NCBI GenBank assembly: GCA_963377175.1
Contig: CAUJNA010003289.1
Coordinates: 191,923-255,922 of the forward strand
Source of the DNA: Effrenium voratum
Lineage: Eukaryota > Sar > Dinophyceae > Suessiales > Symbiodiniaceae
Length of the DNA: 64,000 nucleotides
Reading direction: 5' to 3'
The notes below the pieces were generated by a model that saw only the letters and a list, made by a program, of their open reading frames with translations, was not told where the DNA came from and did no database searches. The position numbers were made by a program, and so were the translations under genes. Each line of letters starts with the position of its first letter. Position 1 is the first letter of the stretch. Shown here one piece after another: positions 11,301-21,572 of the stretch.

Positions 11301-13145
11301 GCGCGGGACGGGGGGGACGAGCCGTGGGATGGGCGGAGGCCGGACCCCCTAAAATACATGGTTGTCGCAACGGGAAATCTTTTTCCCATTTTTGATCTTA
11401 TTGTGGTTTAGTGGTTGAAATCCAACCACTGAACTGCTAAAATTCATTTTTTTGCTCTCCTTCCAACGTCAACCAAGAAGATGGATTTCGGTTTTGGGTT
11501 TCCCTCTATAAATGCCACAGAAGGTGGGTAATTAGCCTCAAACTAGAGGCACCCTCGCAGGGAATTTAAGGATGGTTTTGGAAGATGCTTCTTACGGCCC
11601 GCAGTCGGGTTCCGTGTTATGTATTGATGTCGGAGGGTAACCTGTCCCACCAACAGCTTATCTACAAGGAATAGTCTTGGATTTGCATGGCGGACATTGG
11701 TGGTGGGACGTTGTCCGGCAAATCTGCCTATTGTTGCAGCTTGTTCCCTGCATATTATCCTACTTCCCCACTTGTTCCCTACATATGGGTCGGTTTTCCT
11801 TTTGGTTTCCTAAATAAAACCACACACGCCTGTAAATCGCGCTATTTCTCCTCCATGTCCGCAAGCATTTGGGCTCCCGCTCACGTCCACTTGGAGCCGT
11901 CAGCCTTCGTGTGTTTCTGTATTCACTGCATCCTTGGCCCCTGTTCTTCCTCCTTTGTTGTGAACACATTGCTCAATCAAAGGATTGGGGAATCCGGATT
12001 CACACGCAGCAGTGTTCTTTTCTGATTGAGCACTCCGCCATCATATTGAATCGCCCCTGTTGGATCGTTCACCTAAGAAAGGCCGCGTTTTGTCGTCAAG
12101 CAGTCGGCTAGCATGATGGCTGTGGATACCGAAATTCGATGCACACACTCGGATTAGCTGCTTTTGACCGAATAGTCCGGAAACTGTTTCATGTAGTTTG
12201 CTACTTTCATATTCCTCGACCTTTCTGAGTGTTGATTCCCTCCTGCAATCCCCTCATTTGCTCACATGACTCCCGAGTCTTCCGTAGAGTCTCTCAGGGT
12301 TTTGAGAGTTCCCACGAAGGCAAAGGCAGCCATCCAGGGGATGAGGTGTGTGAAGCCCAAGCGTTCCAACCGACTTTTCAATTCCTTGTAAAACAGCGCG
12401 ACAAGTCGGTCGACTTTGTTTGAAGTCCCATCTTAGCCCTGAGTTCAGCCAGGTGGGTTCATGCCCAGCTGACCATCGCCACAATCTCGCAGGAAGACGG
12501 CGGAAAATGCCAAAGCTGATTAATACCCAATGGCTTTGTGCGATTTTGCGCAGGGACAGCATGCGACCCTAGCGAGTCAAAGTTGGACTGTTTGTGGATA
12601 CCTTCAGGGCGTGCCCTAGCCTTACAAACACGAGGCACACGATCCATCTTGAGTTCATGTTGCGAGAAGCTGGCAATCGATCTCGCAGCACACGCGTCGA
12701 ACACGTGTGTGTGTTCAGGCAACGCTTGACCTGCAACAAGAGTTGGCTTGTCCTTCTTGGGGCAGATGCTACCATGTCCCAGGGTCGTCCTCGTCGACGA
12801 GCCCTACCAATGTGGATGCCCCAGCCTGGTGTCCCAACCAGCGCGTGGTCACGCGCTATTTCTCCTCTGTGTCTGCGACCACCTTGGCTCCCACCCACGT
12901 CCCTATATTCGTCGGGTGTTTCTGTATTCACTGCAACGTCGGCCCCTGTGCTTCCTGCTTTGTCGTGAGCACGTTGCCCAATCAAGGGATTGGGCAATGC
13001 AGTTTCACACCAAGCCTCAAAAAATAACACCCCCTATCTTTGCATCTTTTTCTTTCCGTTTTCTTCCTCAAAAACAGAAAAGAGAAACACCTAACTTTTT
13101 TGCTTTTGCCTGCCTTCTCCTCTGCAATCGCGCCCCGCTTTTCAG
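11301..13145. other. Non-coding stretch
   Basis: Family-C element (11357-11477) close to the donor. Two related segments (about 11850-12010 and 12880-13015) share TTCACTGCA..GGCCCCTGT..TTCC and a CAATCAAAGGATTGGG/AATCAAGGGATTGGG end, so this is a diverged duplicate pair about 1.0 kb apart. Confidence 0.6.
11850..13020. repeat. Diverged direct duplicate pair
   Basis: 11860-12010 and 12865-13015 both read CGCTATTTCTCCTC, then a GGCTCCC.CTCACGTCC-like part, GTGTTTCTGTATTCACTGCA, GGCCCCTGT, TGTGAACACATTGC/GTGAGCACGTTGC and an inverted CAATC..GATTGGG end. About 80 percent alike by eye. Confidence 0.75.
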
Positions 13146-13273
13146 GCCGCTTCGGCCACGGCCGACCCGGACGAGACCTTCTTCGACGCCTCGGGCGCGC
13201 CGAGCCGCGGGCGCTCCGCGGGCGCGTGGCTGCGGGCGCTGAGCGCCCAAAGCCGCGGTCGCGCGGTGGCGGC
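13146..13273 (+). CDS. Candidate upstream exon (DPDETFFDAS)
   Basis: Acceptor TTTTCAG before G. Reads AASATADPDETFFDASGAP, then SRGRSAGAWLRALSAQS and RGRAVAA. The acidic DPDETFFDAS stretch looks like a real protein linker. Donor GCCTGG at 13274 joins the 15725 segment in phase. A family-B fragment begins about 40 bp downstream. No domain assigned. Confidence 0.5.
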
Positions 13274-14717
13274 GCCTGGGGCTGGGCGTCGTCTTTTCAA
13301 GTGGGATGTCGCTGTGGGTCAAAATTAATCCAGACGGCAGGTTTGAGTCTTTGGTTCCATTTACCAGGGTGGATCTCAGTTGTTCAGTGGCACCAATTAT
13401 TTTCTGGGCCTGCGGCCTCTAGCCGGCTACGCCTCTTTGAAGTTATACCATGTCATGTCATGTTTTTTGTATGAGAAACGTATCCTGTGCTATGATATGG
13501 CTGGTTAGGTTATGCCTGTTGCCCACCCCAACCCCAGATGATGCCAGGGATGCCAGCTTTCTGGGCCCTAGCCAGGACCCACACCAGAAGGCTCACATGG
13601 GGTCGCGCGCGCGCGCGCGCGCCAGAGGCCGCAGAAACAGCAGCCCAAAAAGAACAGCCCGCAAGCCAGCCCGGAAACGCAAAAGCAACACAACACCGTA
13701 AATAGCAGCGTTTTGTGGCTGGGGTCGCGCGCCAAAAGGCCCGAAAACCAACGCGAAAAAAGCAAGGACCGCGCAGCACGCGAGCCAGCCACAGCAAAAG
13801 CAAAACGGACAGAACAACAGCCCACCGCTCAGCACAGCAGTTTTTGACGGTATTTGCAGCCCCACCCCCCTCCCCTTCTCTCTTTCTTGCTCTCTTGCGG
13901 GTTTCGGGGCTCCCGAAGCTGTCAGGGTCCATTTTGTGACAGCGAAGAACACATTCTCTGCGCCGAGCCTAAGTTGCGATCCTTTCCTTTCCCGGGTACC
14001 AAACGGGAGGAACCCTCCAAGCTGGGACTCGAGTGATGCAAGGGGAACTCACGACTTCGACCATGCTCTTTACAGGAACCCATCCATGTTGCGGTTATAA
14101 TTCCCCCGTTCACTGCTGGGCATGAGCCAGAGATGACAAATTGCACAACAAGCCAAGGGAAAACAGGTGTGACCTTTTTGTTGGGTAAGTTGTCCCCCTG
14201 AAACCAGAAGCGGGATGCTCAACCTGCGACCATCGTTTTGAGTGATGGCACCAAACAAGTTCATTCTAAGACTATGCATGTCGAGCTAGAAATTGGAAGA
14301 ACCCTGTTGTTTTTTTGGGGAACATGATTTCCTTTCAACTTGTCGCATGCTTTTGTGGTTTTCAACAGCCAAGGGGAGCCAATCTCGGACGCCAAAGTTC
14401 CCAGGTGCTGCCTGTGGGGATGTCAGGCAGGCTCCCGGTTGGATCGGGGGGAGACCAGATCGACGGGTTCCAGTCAGAAGCAGTCAACCACAATATTTTG
14501 GGCTTGGGAAGTCATTCTTGGGCTTGGGAAGTCATTCTTGGTGATGTCAGGTGATTCGTGCTGCAAAATGTTGGTTCGTCACCTCCCATGTTGTTTCCAT
14601 GCATGCCTGCAAACTGCGCCAACGGAAGGACTACACAAGGATCCAGTTTCATGCTGGATCAATCTGGATCAAACCCAACGCAGTTTCATGTTGCTACTGC
14701 ACCTCAAATTGCGCATC

Positions 14718-14823
14718 ATGGGTGTGGCTCAAAATTAAACAGGAGGGATTACGCAGGTGTTGGTCCATGTTTCCACTTACCAGGGTTCCATTCTGGTACC
14801 GGTTTTTTGAGCCACAGCCTCAT
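14718..14823. mobile_element. Family B inverted-repeat element
   Basis: Ends GTGTGGCTCAAAATTAA and TTTTTTGAGCCACAGCC are inverted repeats around GGGTTACGCAGG, TTTTGGTCCATGTTTCCAC and TTACCAGGGTTCCATT. Copies: 31196-31296 (near identical), 20481-20582, 18418-18524 (diverged), 13311-13395 (partial) and an inverted interrupted one at 24443-24662. Confidence 0.8.
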
Positions 14824-15295
14824 GATTTAAGTGCTCAGCGCCAGGTCGCGGGGCCGGGGCTTAGAACAGCTTGTGCTTTGGATCGCCTTTCCCTGGAATC
14901 CTCTACGTTGGTTGCCCCGAGCCGTTCCTAAAAGACGGACGATTTGGGCAGGAAAGTTTATGTGTCTATGTGAACTCTTTTTAAATATTGTATATATATA
15001 TATATTAATTTATTTATTTATTTCTGAGAAACCATGGACCCAAGTTTTTATACCCATTTGCTCGGGTCGAATGTCAGCAACCTGGTTTTGATCCTGGCTT
15101 TGATGAAGTGGGTAATGAGGTGGACAATCCAGGTGCCCATGATCTACCATTTTGTTTCAGTCTCTCGTGCAGGGAAATGGTGGAGAGCCGACCTCTGCTT
15201 CTTCTCTACATATTATAGACTTGACCCCCTCCCCCCGCAACAGGGCCATCTTAGTAGATTACTTTTCCTGGCACGAGGTTTACAGTCAGACTCAT

Positions 15296-15405
15296 ATATG
15301 GCCATGGGTCATAACCTATGCTTCATTTTGGGGCGGATGACCACCCATCTACCACCCATTTTGATGTTCACCAGGGGTTTCCTGGGTTTTGACCCACAGC
15401 CATAT
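15296..15405. mobile_element. Family A inverted-repeat element (MITE-like)
   Basis: Ends ATATGGCCATGGGTCA..AAC and GTTTTGACCCACAGCCATAT form terminal inverted repeats. The interior contains TTTTGGGGCGGAT, ACCACCC and TGATGTTCACC. Other copies: 18079-18188, 23415-23539, 35003-35140, 42431-42554, 45295-45414, 45635-45743, 47399-47504, 52821-52930 and 55101-55237. Non-coding, so any movement would depend on a transposase elsewhere. Confidence 0.8.
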
Positions 15406-15724
15406 AAGCCCTCACGATGTAGAACCCAAGTCACCGGGTTTGGGCGCTCAGAGTTCAAGGAGAGCCATGTCGCATTGAAATCCCGCTAGATCCCTTCGAA
15501 GTGCCTCGCATGCGTCGAGCCATATTTCAGGCCGCTTGTAGGGGACCTCCGCTCTTGGCAGGTGTTCCTTCTCGGTTTCCCTTGTTGTGGTTGAGTGGTT
15601 AAGATCCAACCACTGAACTGCTAAGATTTGAGAAGCTTGCTCTCCTTCCAACGTCAACCAAGAAAAGAGGGTACCCTCAGCACCTGTTTGTCACCCAACT
15701 TTCAGGACTAAAAAGCTCCGAAAG

Positions 15725-15758
15725 GCAGCGTGCCTTGCGCCAACGCGCGCGGCGGGTG
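15725..15758 (+). CDS. Candidate upstream exon (Arg-rich)
   Basis: Acceptor CGAAAG before G, donor GCCCAG. After a split codon it reads QRALRQRARRV. A family-C fragment ends about 60 bp upstream. The Arg-rich reading could be chance in GC-rich DNA. Confidence 0.28.
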
Positions 15759-18604
15759 GCCCAGTTTGGGCTTCCAAATTTGGTGGTTGCGTGTGCTACT
15801 AGCCGGGCCCACAAAATGGTGGGCTTCCTAAAAAGGGCAAGAAGTTTTTTTTTAATCCTCAAGAGACAAACAGACGCACACACACTTGAACATGAGTCTA
15901 AAGTAGACTTGAATTTAAAGAGGGAGGCTTCACCTTGGGAGCAGGCCCGGGAAGAAAGGACTCCAACTTGATGCATTGAACGCACAGTCCCGCGTAGCCC
16001 ATTCGGCAGCGACCAAGCCAGATATTTTTTCCTTGCAAATTGGTGCTTGTTGAGAAATGTTGACACTTCATAGCTGTCCCCCGACCAAGTGAATGAATCA
16101 AGCGTCACACACTTTTGGATTCCTGAGCTGATTTTTCAGCAATGGGACACCCGGAGATGGAATCCAAAAGATGGGACACCCGCAGCTCCAGCTGTCGCCC
16201 CCTGTCCATCAAGCGTCACACTTTTGGATTTTTCCAGAAGGGCACCCAGCAATGGGACTGCTGGCTTTGAGGTCTGAAGCTTCCGAACCGCTCACAAAGG
16301 ATACCCTCCCCACCAATGAACACAGGGAACCGTTCGACGTTCGGGGGGTGGTTTGGAGCATCTTCCTTTTAAGGGGACCCCGAAGGTTGAAGGGTTCCAT
16401 GTGAAAAGGCTGGAGTTTTTGGCTGGAACAGCAGAGCTGTTTGGTCAAAGGCGGACATTACCTCATTTTACATGACAAGGTTTTTTTTTTGAAATATGGA
16501 GACGCTGAAGATGTCATTTTAAGTTGGGTTGTCAGCTGAGGTCATGGCTCTTTTTTTTTTGGGGGGGGGGGACTGTGGGTTTCCTTCGTTTAGAACAGGG
16601 GCTCAAGGGGTTACCCCAATGTATCACCTGACATCAAGGCCCGCCACTTGGCTTCATTGAACATCCGCACGCTGTGGCCGGACCAGAAAGCATCTGGGAA
16701 AACACATTTCAGCAGCACCCGCCCCCCCCCCCCCCCCGCCCCTCGCAACTTATAAAAACACTTGGAACCATCTTAGTCTTGGAACCAAGAGTGAACGGGG
16801 TTTGGCTGCCGCTCATTTGAACTGGAGGCCTTTCGCAATATATATTTGCAAACCAGCGAACATGCAAAAGGCGAAACGGTGCCCTGGAGGCATTTTGGAG
16901 TTGGCTTTGTCTTTGGATGCCCCTGAGCACGGGCAAGACCCACCTGCCGGCTGAGGGGTGCTTTATGACCCTACCAGTTGCCTGGTGGAGCAAGGCGTGG
17001 CGAACGCTGGGTGTGTTACTAAACCGAGGAAAGCTGGGATACGCGACCTTTGTGGTCAATGTAGCTATGACTTTGAAGAGTTGGAACCACCTCAAAAGTG
17101 CTTGGTGGACATGAAGCTCCTAAATGATGTCCACCAAAGGGTCCCCCATTAAATTTCGCACACGTACACCAAAGGGAGAATGAGGCATGCATGCAACTTG
17201 ACGAATCCGGTTTTACCAAAGTTCCAGTTTGGGGTTACACCACGGTAGACGTGAGCTGAAGTCTACCTGGGATGATGCATCGAACCCACGAAGGATTTTT
17301 TGATTAAGCCCACTGTGCGAGTTCCGTTCAAGAGAGCTTCTACAGTCAGTGAAGAGTATGTCGATCAAAATGCTCAACCAAAGGCATGTCTTTCGGGGGT
17401 GGGACTGACGCCTCCAAAGTTTGGAGCAACCCGCGCAACCCAAGGGGTAAACAGTTTCAAGTTCCCGGTTCGCACCTTGCCTGGACTTTCTTGGGGACCC
17501 AGGAACAAGACGGCAGGCAACTTCAGCTGACAGAAATGTGGGGCTCCTGACGTAATGGTTGCAAAAGGCCTATGTAGGCCCTTGGTTTGAGCGCCTATTT
17601 GTTGCCTTCCGAGAAATCGCGATTCGGGAAAATTCAAAGATAGGTGTTCTTTGGGGCAGTTTGTTTTATGAGACGTGCCCCGGACGAAATCGCTCAAAAG
17701 TGGAGGGGCCCAAACAGCAGTAAGAGCAGCCTTCAATTTCCGATTCTGGACTCAAGCGGGATGAACACAGTGTGCCCCACAACCCATCCCTAAGAGCTTG
17801 ACTAAGGGAATGGCGTGACGATATGTACCGGTGCTTTTAAGACTCCAACAAATGGCTCCGACTATCTGTGAAAAATGGAAACTTCAATGTTCAAGGCAAG
17901 GTCGCGCAGAAGCCGAACGACTGCCCCTTGACAAAGCCTTACTGGGGAGTCCAGCTTACAAAGCCGAAGAACAGCCTCTTTCATTCGAAAGAGCGGGCAG
18001 GGACCGCGGTAAGAGTTCTAAAACATGTAAGATGGCCAGTTGAAATGAATCTGCTATGATGCCATGCGGGTGTTTCTTAAATGGCCATGGGTCACAACCT
18101 ATGCCTCCATTTGGGGCGGATGAACACCCATGCACCACCTACTTTGATGTTTACCAGGGGTTTATTGGGTTTTGACCCACGGCCAAATTGGGGACCCCTC
18201 GTTTTGTTCCCCTCAACAACATCCAAACCGGAGTCCCCCTGTTTGAGAAGCCCCTCATGTCACTTGTCGGGTGAGCCTTTTGCCTGGTCCCGGAGAAGGG
18301 GATTCCTTGTTTCAGGCGAATGATGTCGTGGAATCCTGCACATAAACTTGAATTGCAAATTACTTCACCCAGTCTTTCGTTCCCCAGTTTCTGGACTATA
18401 GCACATGGTTGGAAAAGTTGGTAAGCCACAAGTCTGGCAATTGTTTCCGACACCGCAGGTTTTGGTCCATGTTTCTGTTTACCACGTTCCATTTTGGGTA
18501 TCTATTTTTGACCCACAGCCAAATGAACGGGAACCCCAAAAACGGGTCCCATAGATTCCATGTGAGTGAGTCAGGGGACAGGAAGTCCGGCCTTTGCCTG
18601 CCAG

Positions 18605-18633
18605 GCTGGGGCGCCGTGTCCCTCCTAGTGGAG
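18605..18633 (+). CDS. Weak candidate exon
   Basis: Between TGCCAG and donor GCCCGG a 29-base segment reads WGAVSLLVE, leaving in phase 0. It lies about 80 bp after a family-B-like element, as other exons do. Too short for an independent call. Confidence 0.2.
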
Positions 18634-19395
18634 GCCCGGTTCAACTCCTTAGGTTGGGGGAAACCCTAGGCTTTTCCCGCGGAAAGGCCCTGGCCGCTTG
18701 CCGAGAGCTTTTCTATTTTCGGGAAAGAGCCACTGAGTGTGGCGCCAATATTTTTACTCAGAGCAAATCGGAGGCTTTGGAAGCGCAGGCCAGCGCGTAG
18801 AACAACACAGGGACCCTCTGAAAGCGAGCGACTAAGGGCTCCCTTGATTTTGCCCCCGATTCAGGCAAGCCAAACCGCGGATCCGCGGTTTGGATCGGAT
18901 TTGACCTGGCTCGACTGCGGCTTTAGGTCGGCCATCACGGCCGACGGAACACCGAATCAATCCAAGTAGAAGGAAGCCGACGGCCTGTTCTCAGCTTCAT
19001 CGCGCAGCCATTTGGACGCCGCCGTTTGAGAGCGCGGCCAGAGCCACGGACAATGGACATGGGATATGACGGACAAGGTGTGTGCTGTTACAATCACAAG
19101 GAAAAAGGAGCCCAGGAAAACAGTGGGCGCCCATATCATGAGGGGATATCAAACATGTAGCTTTTTTTGACCCTTCTATAGAGCCTGGTGATGGCTAAGT
19201 AGATTCCAGATTCCAGTACACAGCTCTCCACACGCGGCATGGCGCTTGGCCTACCGCGTGGATCGCTGGCCTATGGCGGCCCAGTTCTGCCAAGGTGGGA
19301 CGGTGTGCGAAATTGGCCAGAGGTTGGTCATGGAAGAAAACGTGGGGTGCAAAATATCCCCCAGAATGTGGTAATCTTGCTGGTTCGACAGGCAG

Positions 19396-19488
19396 GGAAT
19401 GAGCAATGGCATGACCCCTCTAAACCCATCCAACTGGTGGTTTCCTTTAAGGGGACCAATTCCTGGGTTCGTTCCCACATTGCCTATT
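19396..19488. mobile_element. Family F inverted-repeat element
   Basis: GGGAATGAGC at the left and CCTGGGTTCGTTCCCA at the right, with CCAACTGGTGGTTTCCTTTA and GGGGACCAATT inside. Copies: 6936-7020 (inverted), 21369-21441, 52583-52646 (short) and a piece at 2820-2935. Confidence 0.72.
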
Positions 19489-20356
19489 GAGCGCCAGCAA
19501 GTAGTTTGCCCCAATGGAGGATTGCTGCTTTGTTCCAGACAGCCCTGTGATGGCTCCCAGTGATACAGACTTTCTTTGCAATCAGAATGAGAGGAGGCCT
19601 AAGCCTTGCAACCCTTTGTGGGAGAGGTTGCTGCTCCGGGGTCCTCAAATTTCTTCTCTGGGACTAAAACATCAGTGATGCAGGCGTTTCACTTACCAAG
19701 CCCTTGCCAAGCACTGCAGGCGCAGGGCAAAACAACATGAGCCGAGCGCTGATTGCACAAACGTGCCACTACTACGTGCCCTAAATTGTAGACTTACATA
19801 TTCAATGTATATATATATATATATCCCTTATATAGTGCTTTCGTATGTCAGAACCATTTAGGGCACGTAGTAGGGGCACTTGGTTTTGACCTTAGAATCA
19901 CCGTTTTGGCAAGTTTAAGGTTGATCTCCTTTTGGTGGCATGCTTCAAGCAAACACACAAGGACCCCTGCGCTTGGGCCTGTGGCCTGTGGCCTGCTCGC
20001 AAAAAGCCGGCCCGATCCAGTTTCGTCTTTTAGGTTGACAGTTTTGGGATTTTGAGATCAAGAACTCGACCTTCAGTCGTGGGTCATACGGCCCAACTGA
20101 TGTCTTTGGGCTTGCCGCTTCTTGAAGGCGGTCGATCATTGACGCTCGATTTGGTAACTCCAATCGCCCCAAATTGGCTCTTGACATGGAAGGGACATCT
20201 CAGACAAGGCACGAGTTCAGAGAAACAGTACAGAAAAAGCAAGCAAGCAAGCAAGCCAGCAGGCCAAGCAAGCTAGCCAACAAGCTAGCAAGCCACAAGC
20301 CCCCCCCCCCCCCCCCACACCCAAAACCAGGGGCTCCGGGCGCAGAAATTCCTGAG

Positions 20357-20416
20357 GTGTGGACCAGCCAGAGGCCATCGGTGCACGATGCTCTGCAAGG
20401 ACACCTCAAAGAAGGA
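20357..20416 (+). CDS. Candidate exon just upstream of MATE exon 1
   Basis: Acceptor CCTGAG before G, donor GCCTCG, phase 0 on both sides. Reads VWTSQRPSVHDALQGHLKEG and would join [11 protein letters not shown] of MATE exon 1 in frame, in the position of the family's pre-helix segment. A family-B element starts 65 bp downstream. Plausible N-terminal exon but unproven. Confidence 0.42.
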
Positions 20417-21513
20417 GCCTCGGGCCCAGACGCGCGCAGGGAGACTGGGTTCAATCGCAGGCGCACACGTAGACCCGTCGATGTGGGTGCGGCTCTAAAT
20501 TAAAGAAGGGTTACGCAGGTTTAGTCTTGGGTTCCATTTACCAAGGTGCCATTTTGGTACATTTATTTGAGCCACAGCCATGTGTGTCTCCTCGTCCACA
20601 ACAAAAAGATGGACACATGGGAAGTGGACGAAGCGCGAACCGTTGCACCTTGGGGCGTTTCCGAAGATTCATCCAGAAAAAAACGAAAGAACCCCAACAT
20701 GTAAAATGGGAATCCATGCAACAAACAAAGATGGTGGACATGCTGGGCACTAGTTTGGCTTATTCCAAAATGCAGGGTTTCAATCGTTCATTTGCCAATC
20801 GCGTCCTAAACTCGGGCAGGCTCCATTCATCATTCGCTTCCCGGGTCCGTGGATTCCGTGGGTGCCTTGTTTTCCTTGTGTTGTTTCCGTTTTTTCGGGT
20901 TTCCCTTCGAACATCAAACATCAAACGGCCAATAAAGGGGGCGTGCGTGCGCCGGAAGGGTTCCGATTCGTTTTCCAGTTCGTTTGGTCACCTGCTTCCG
21001 TAGACCCCAGGACATGGTTGCGCCAAACTGGTTTGGGCAGAACTTTTTCTGTGAGCCAAGGTGAGCGACCAGGTGTTCATAGTGGCCCGCGTTGGTATCA
21101 CAGAAGCTGAGTTGACCAAAGCCGCACTGTCAGACTTGGTATTTTTTTATTTGTCCATGGTTCGCGTGGCTGGAACCAACCTAGAATGATGCGCAAACAC
21201 TTTTGAAACCCCCCAGATTTGAACCCACTCAGTCTTTATGATCCTGGGCTATGACTACCTTGTCGCCCCCTTGGCTCACGGCAAACGACCCAACCCAGCT
21301 TTGCGCAACCATGGCTTTGGGCCTTCTGAAGTGGCTGATTCGATCGGAACCAGGTGATCTGCCCAGGGAAATGGAATGAACCCATTCAACTGCTGGTTTC
21401 CAGTCATGGGGACCAATTCCTGGGTTCATTCCGACCATCTCTTGTGGTTTCCTAGGGGATTAGTGGTACGGGACTGCTGGTACCTATCGCACCGATCGCA
21501 AGTGACTCTCGAG
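20417..21513. other. Putative intron before MATE exon 1
   Basis: Starts GCCTCG if the 20357 segment is an exon. Contains family B (20481-20582) and family F (21369-21441). Otherwise unassigned. Confidence 0.45.
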
Positions 21514-21572
21514 GAGCTCCTGAAGTTCGCGGTGCCGGCGCTGGGCATTTCCATCGCCTCCCCACTGATGAC
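21514..21572 (+). CDS. MATE exon 1 (helix 1)
   Basis: Reads [19 protein letters not shown] plus two bases of the next codon. This is the first transmembrane helix of MATE proteins, where plant members have a similar P-x-x-G ... PLM pattern. The acceptor is CTCGAG before GAG and the donor is GCCGCT. Reading enters in phase 0 and leaves in phase 2. A longer exon starting at an AG at 21501-21502 is possible, but that acceptor would not be followed by G as all the others are. Confidence 0.75.

Larger units (their letters stand above)
13274..15724. other. Non-coding stretch
   Basis: Family-B fragment (13311-13395), an alternating CG run (13607-13622), a duplicated GGGCTTGGGAAGTCATTCTTG (14499-14540), family B (14718-14823), TA run (14988-15005), family A (15296-15405) and family C (15561-15662). 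No exon recognised. Confidence 0.6.
15759..20356. other. Non-coding stretch, may hide short exons
   Basis: Family E (16301-16405), C-run (16718-16740), TGATGTCCACCAAAGGG repeat (17070-17150), family A (18079-18188), family-B-like (18418-18524), family F (19396-19488), inverted GTGCC.TACTACGTGCC motifs with a TA run between them (19764-19880), a run of GCAAGCAAGCAAGC (20240-20290) and a C-run (20299-20316). Confidence 0.5.
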
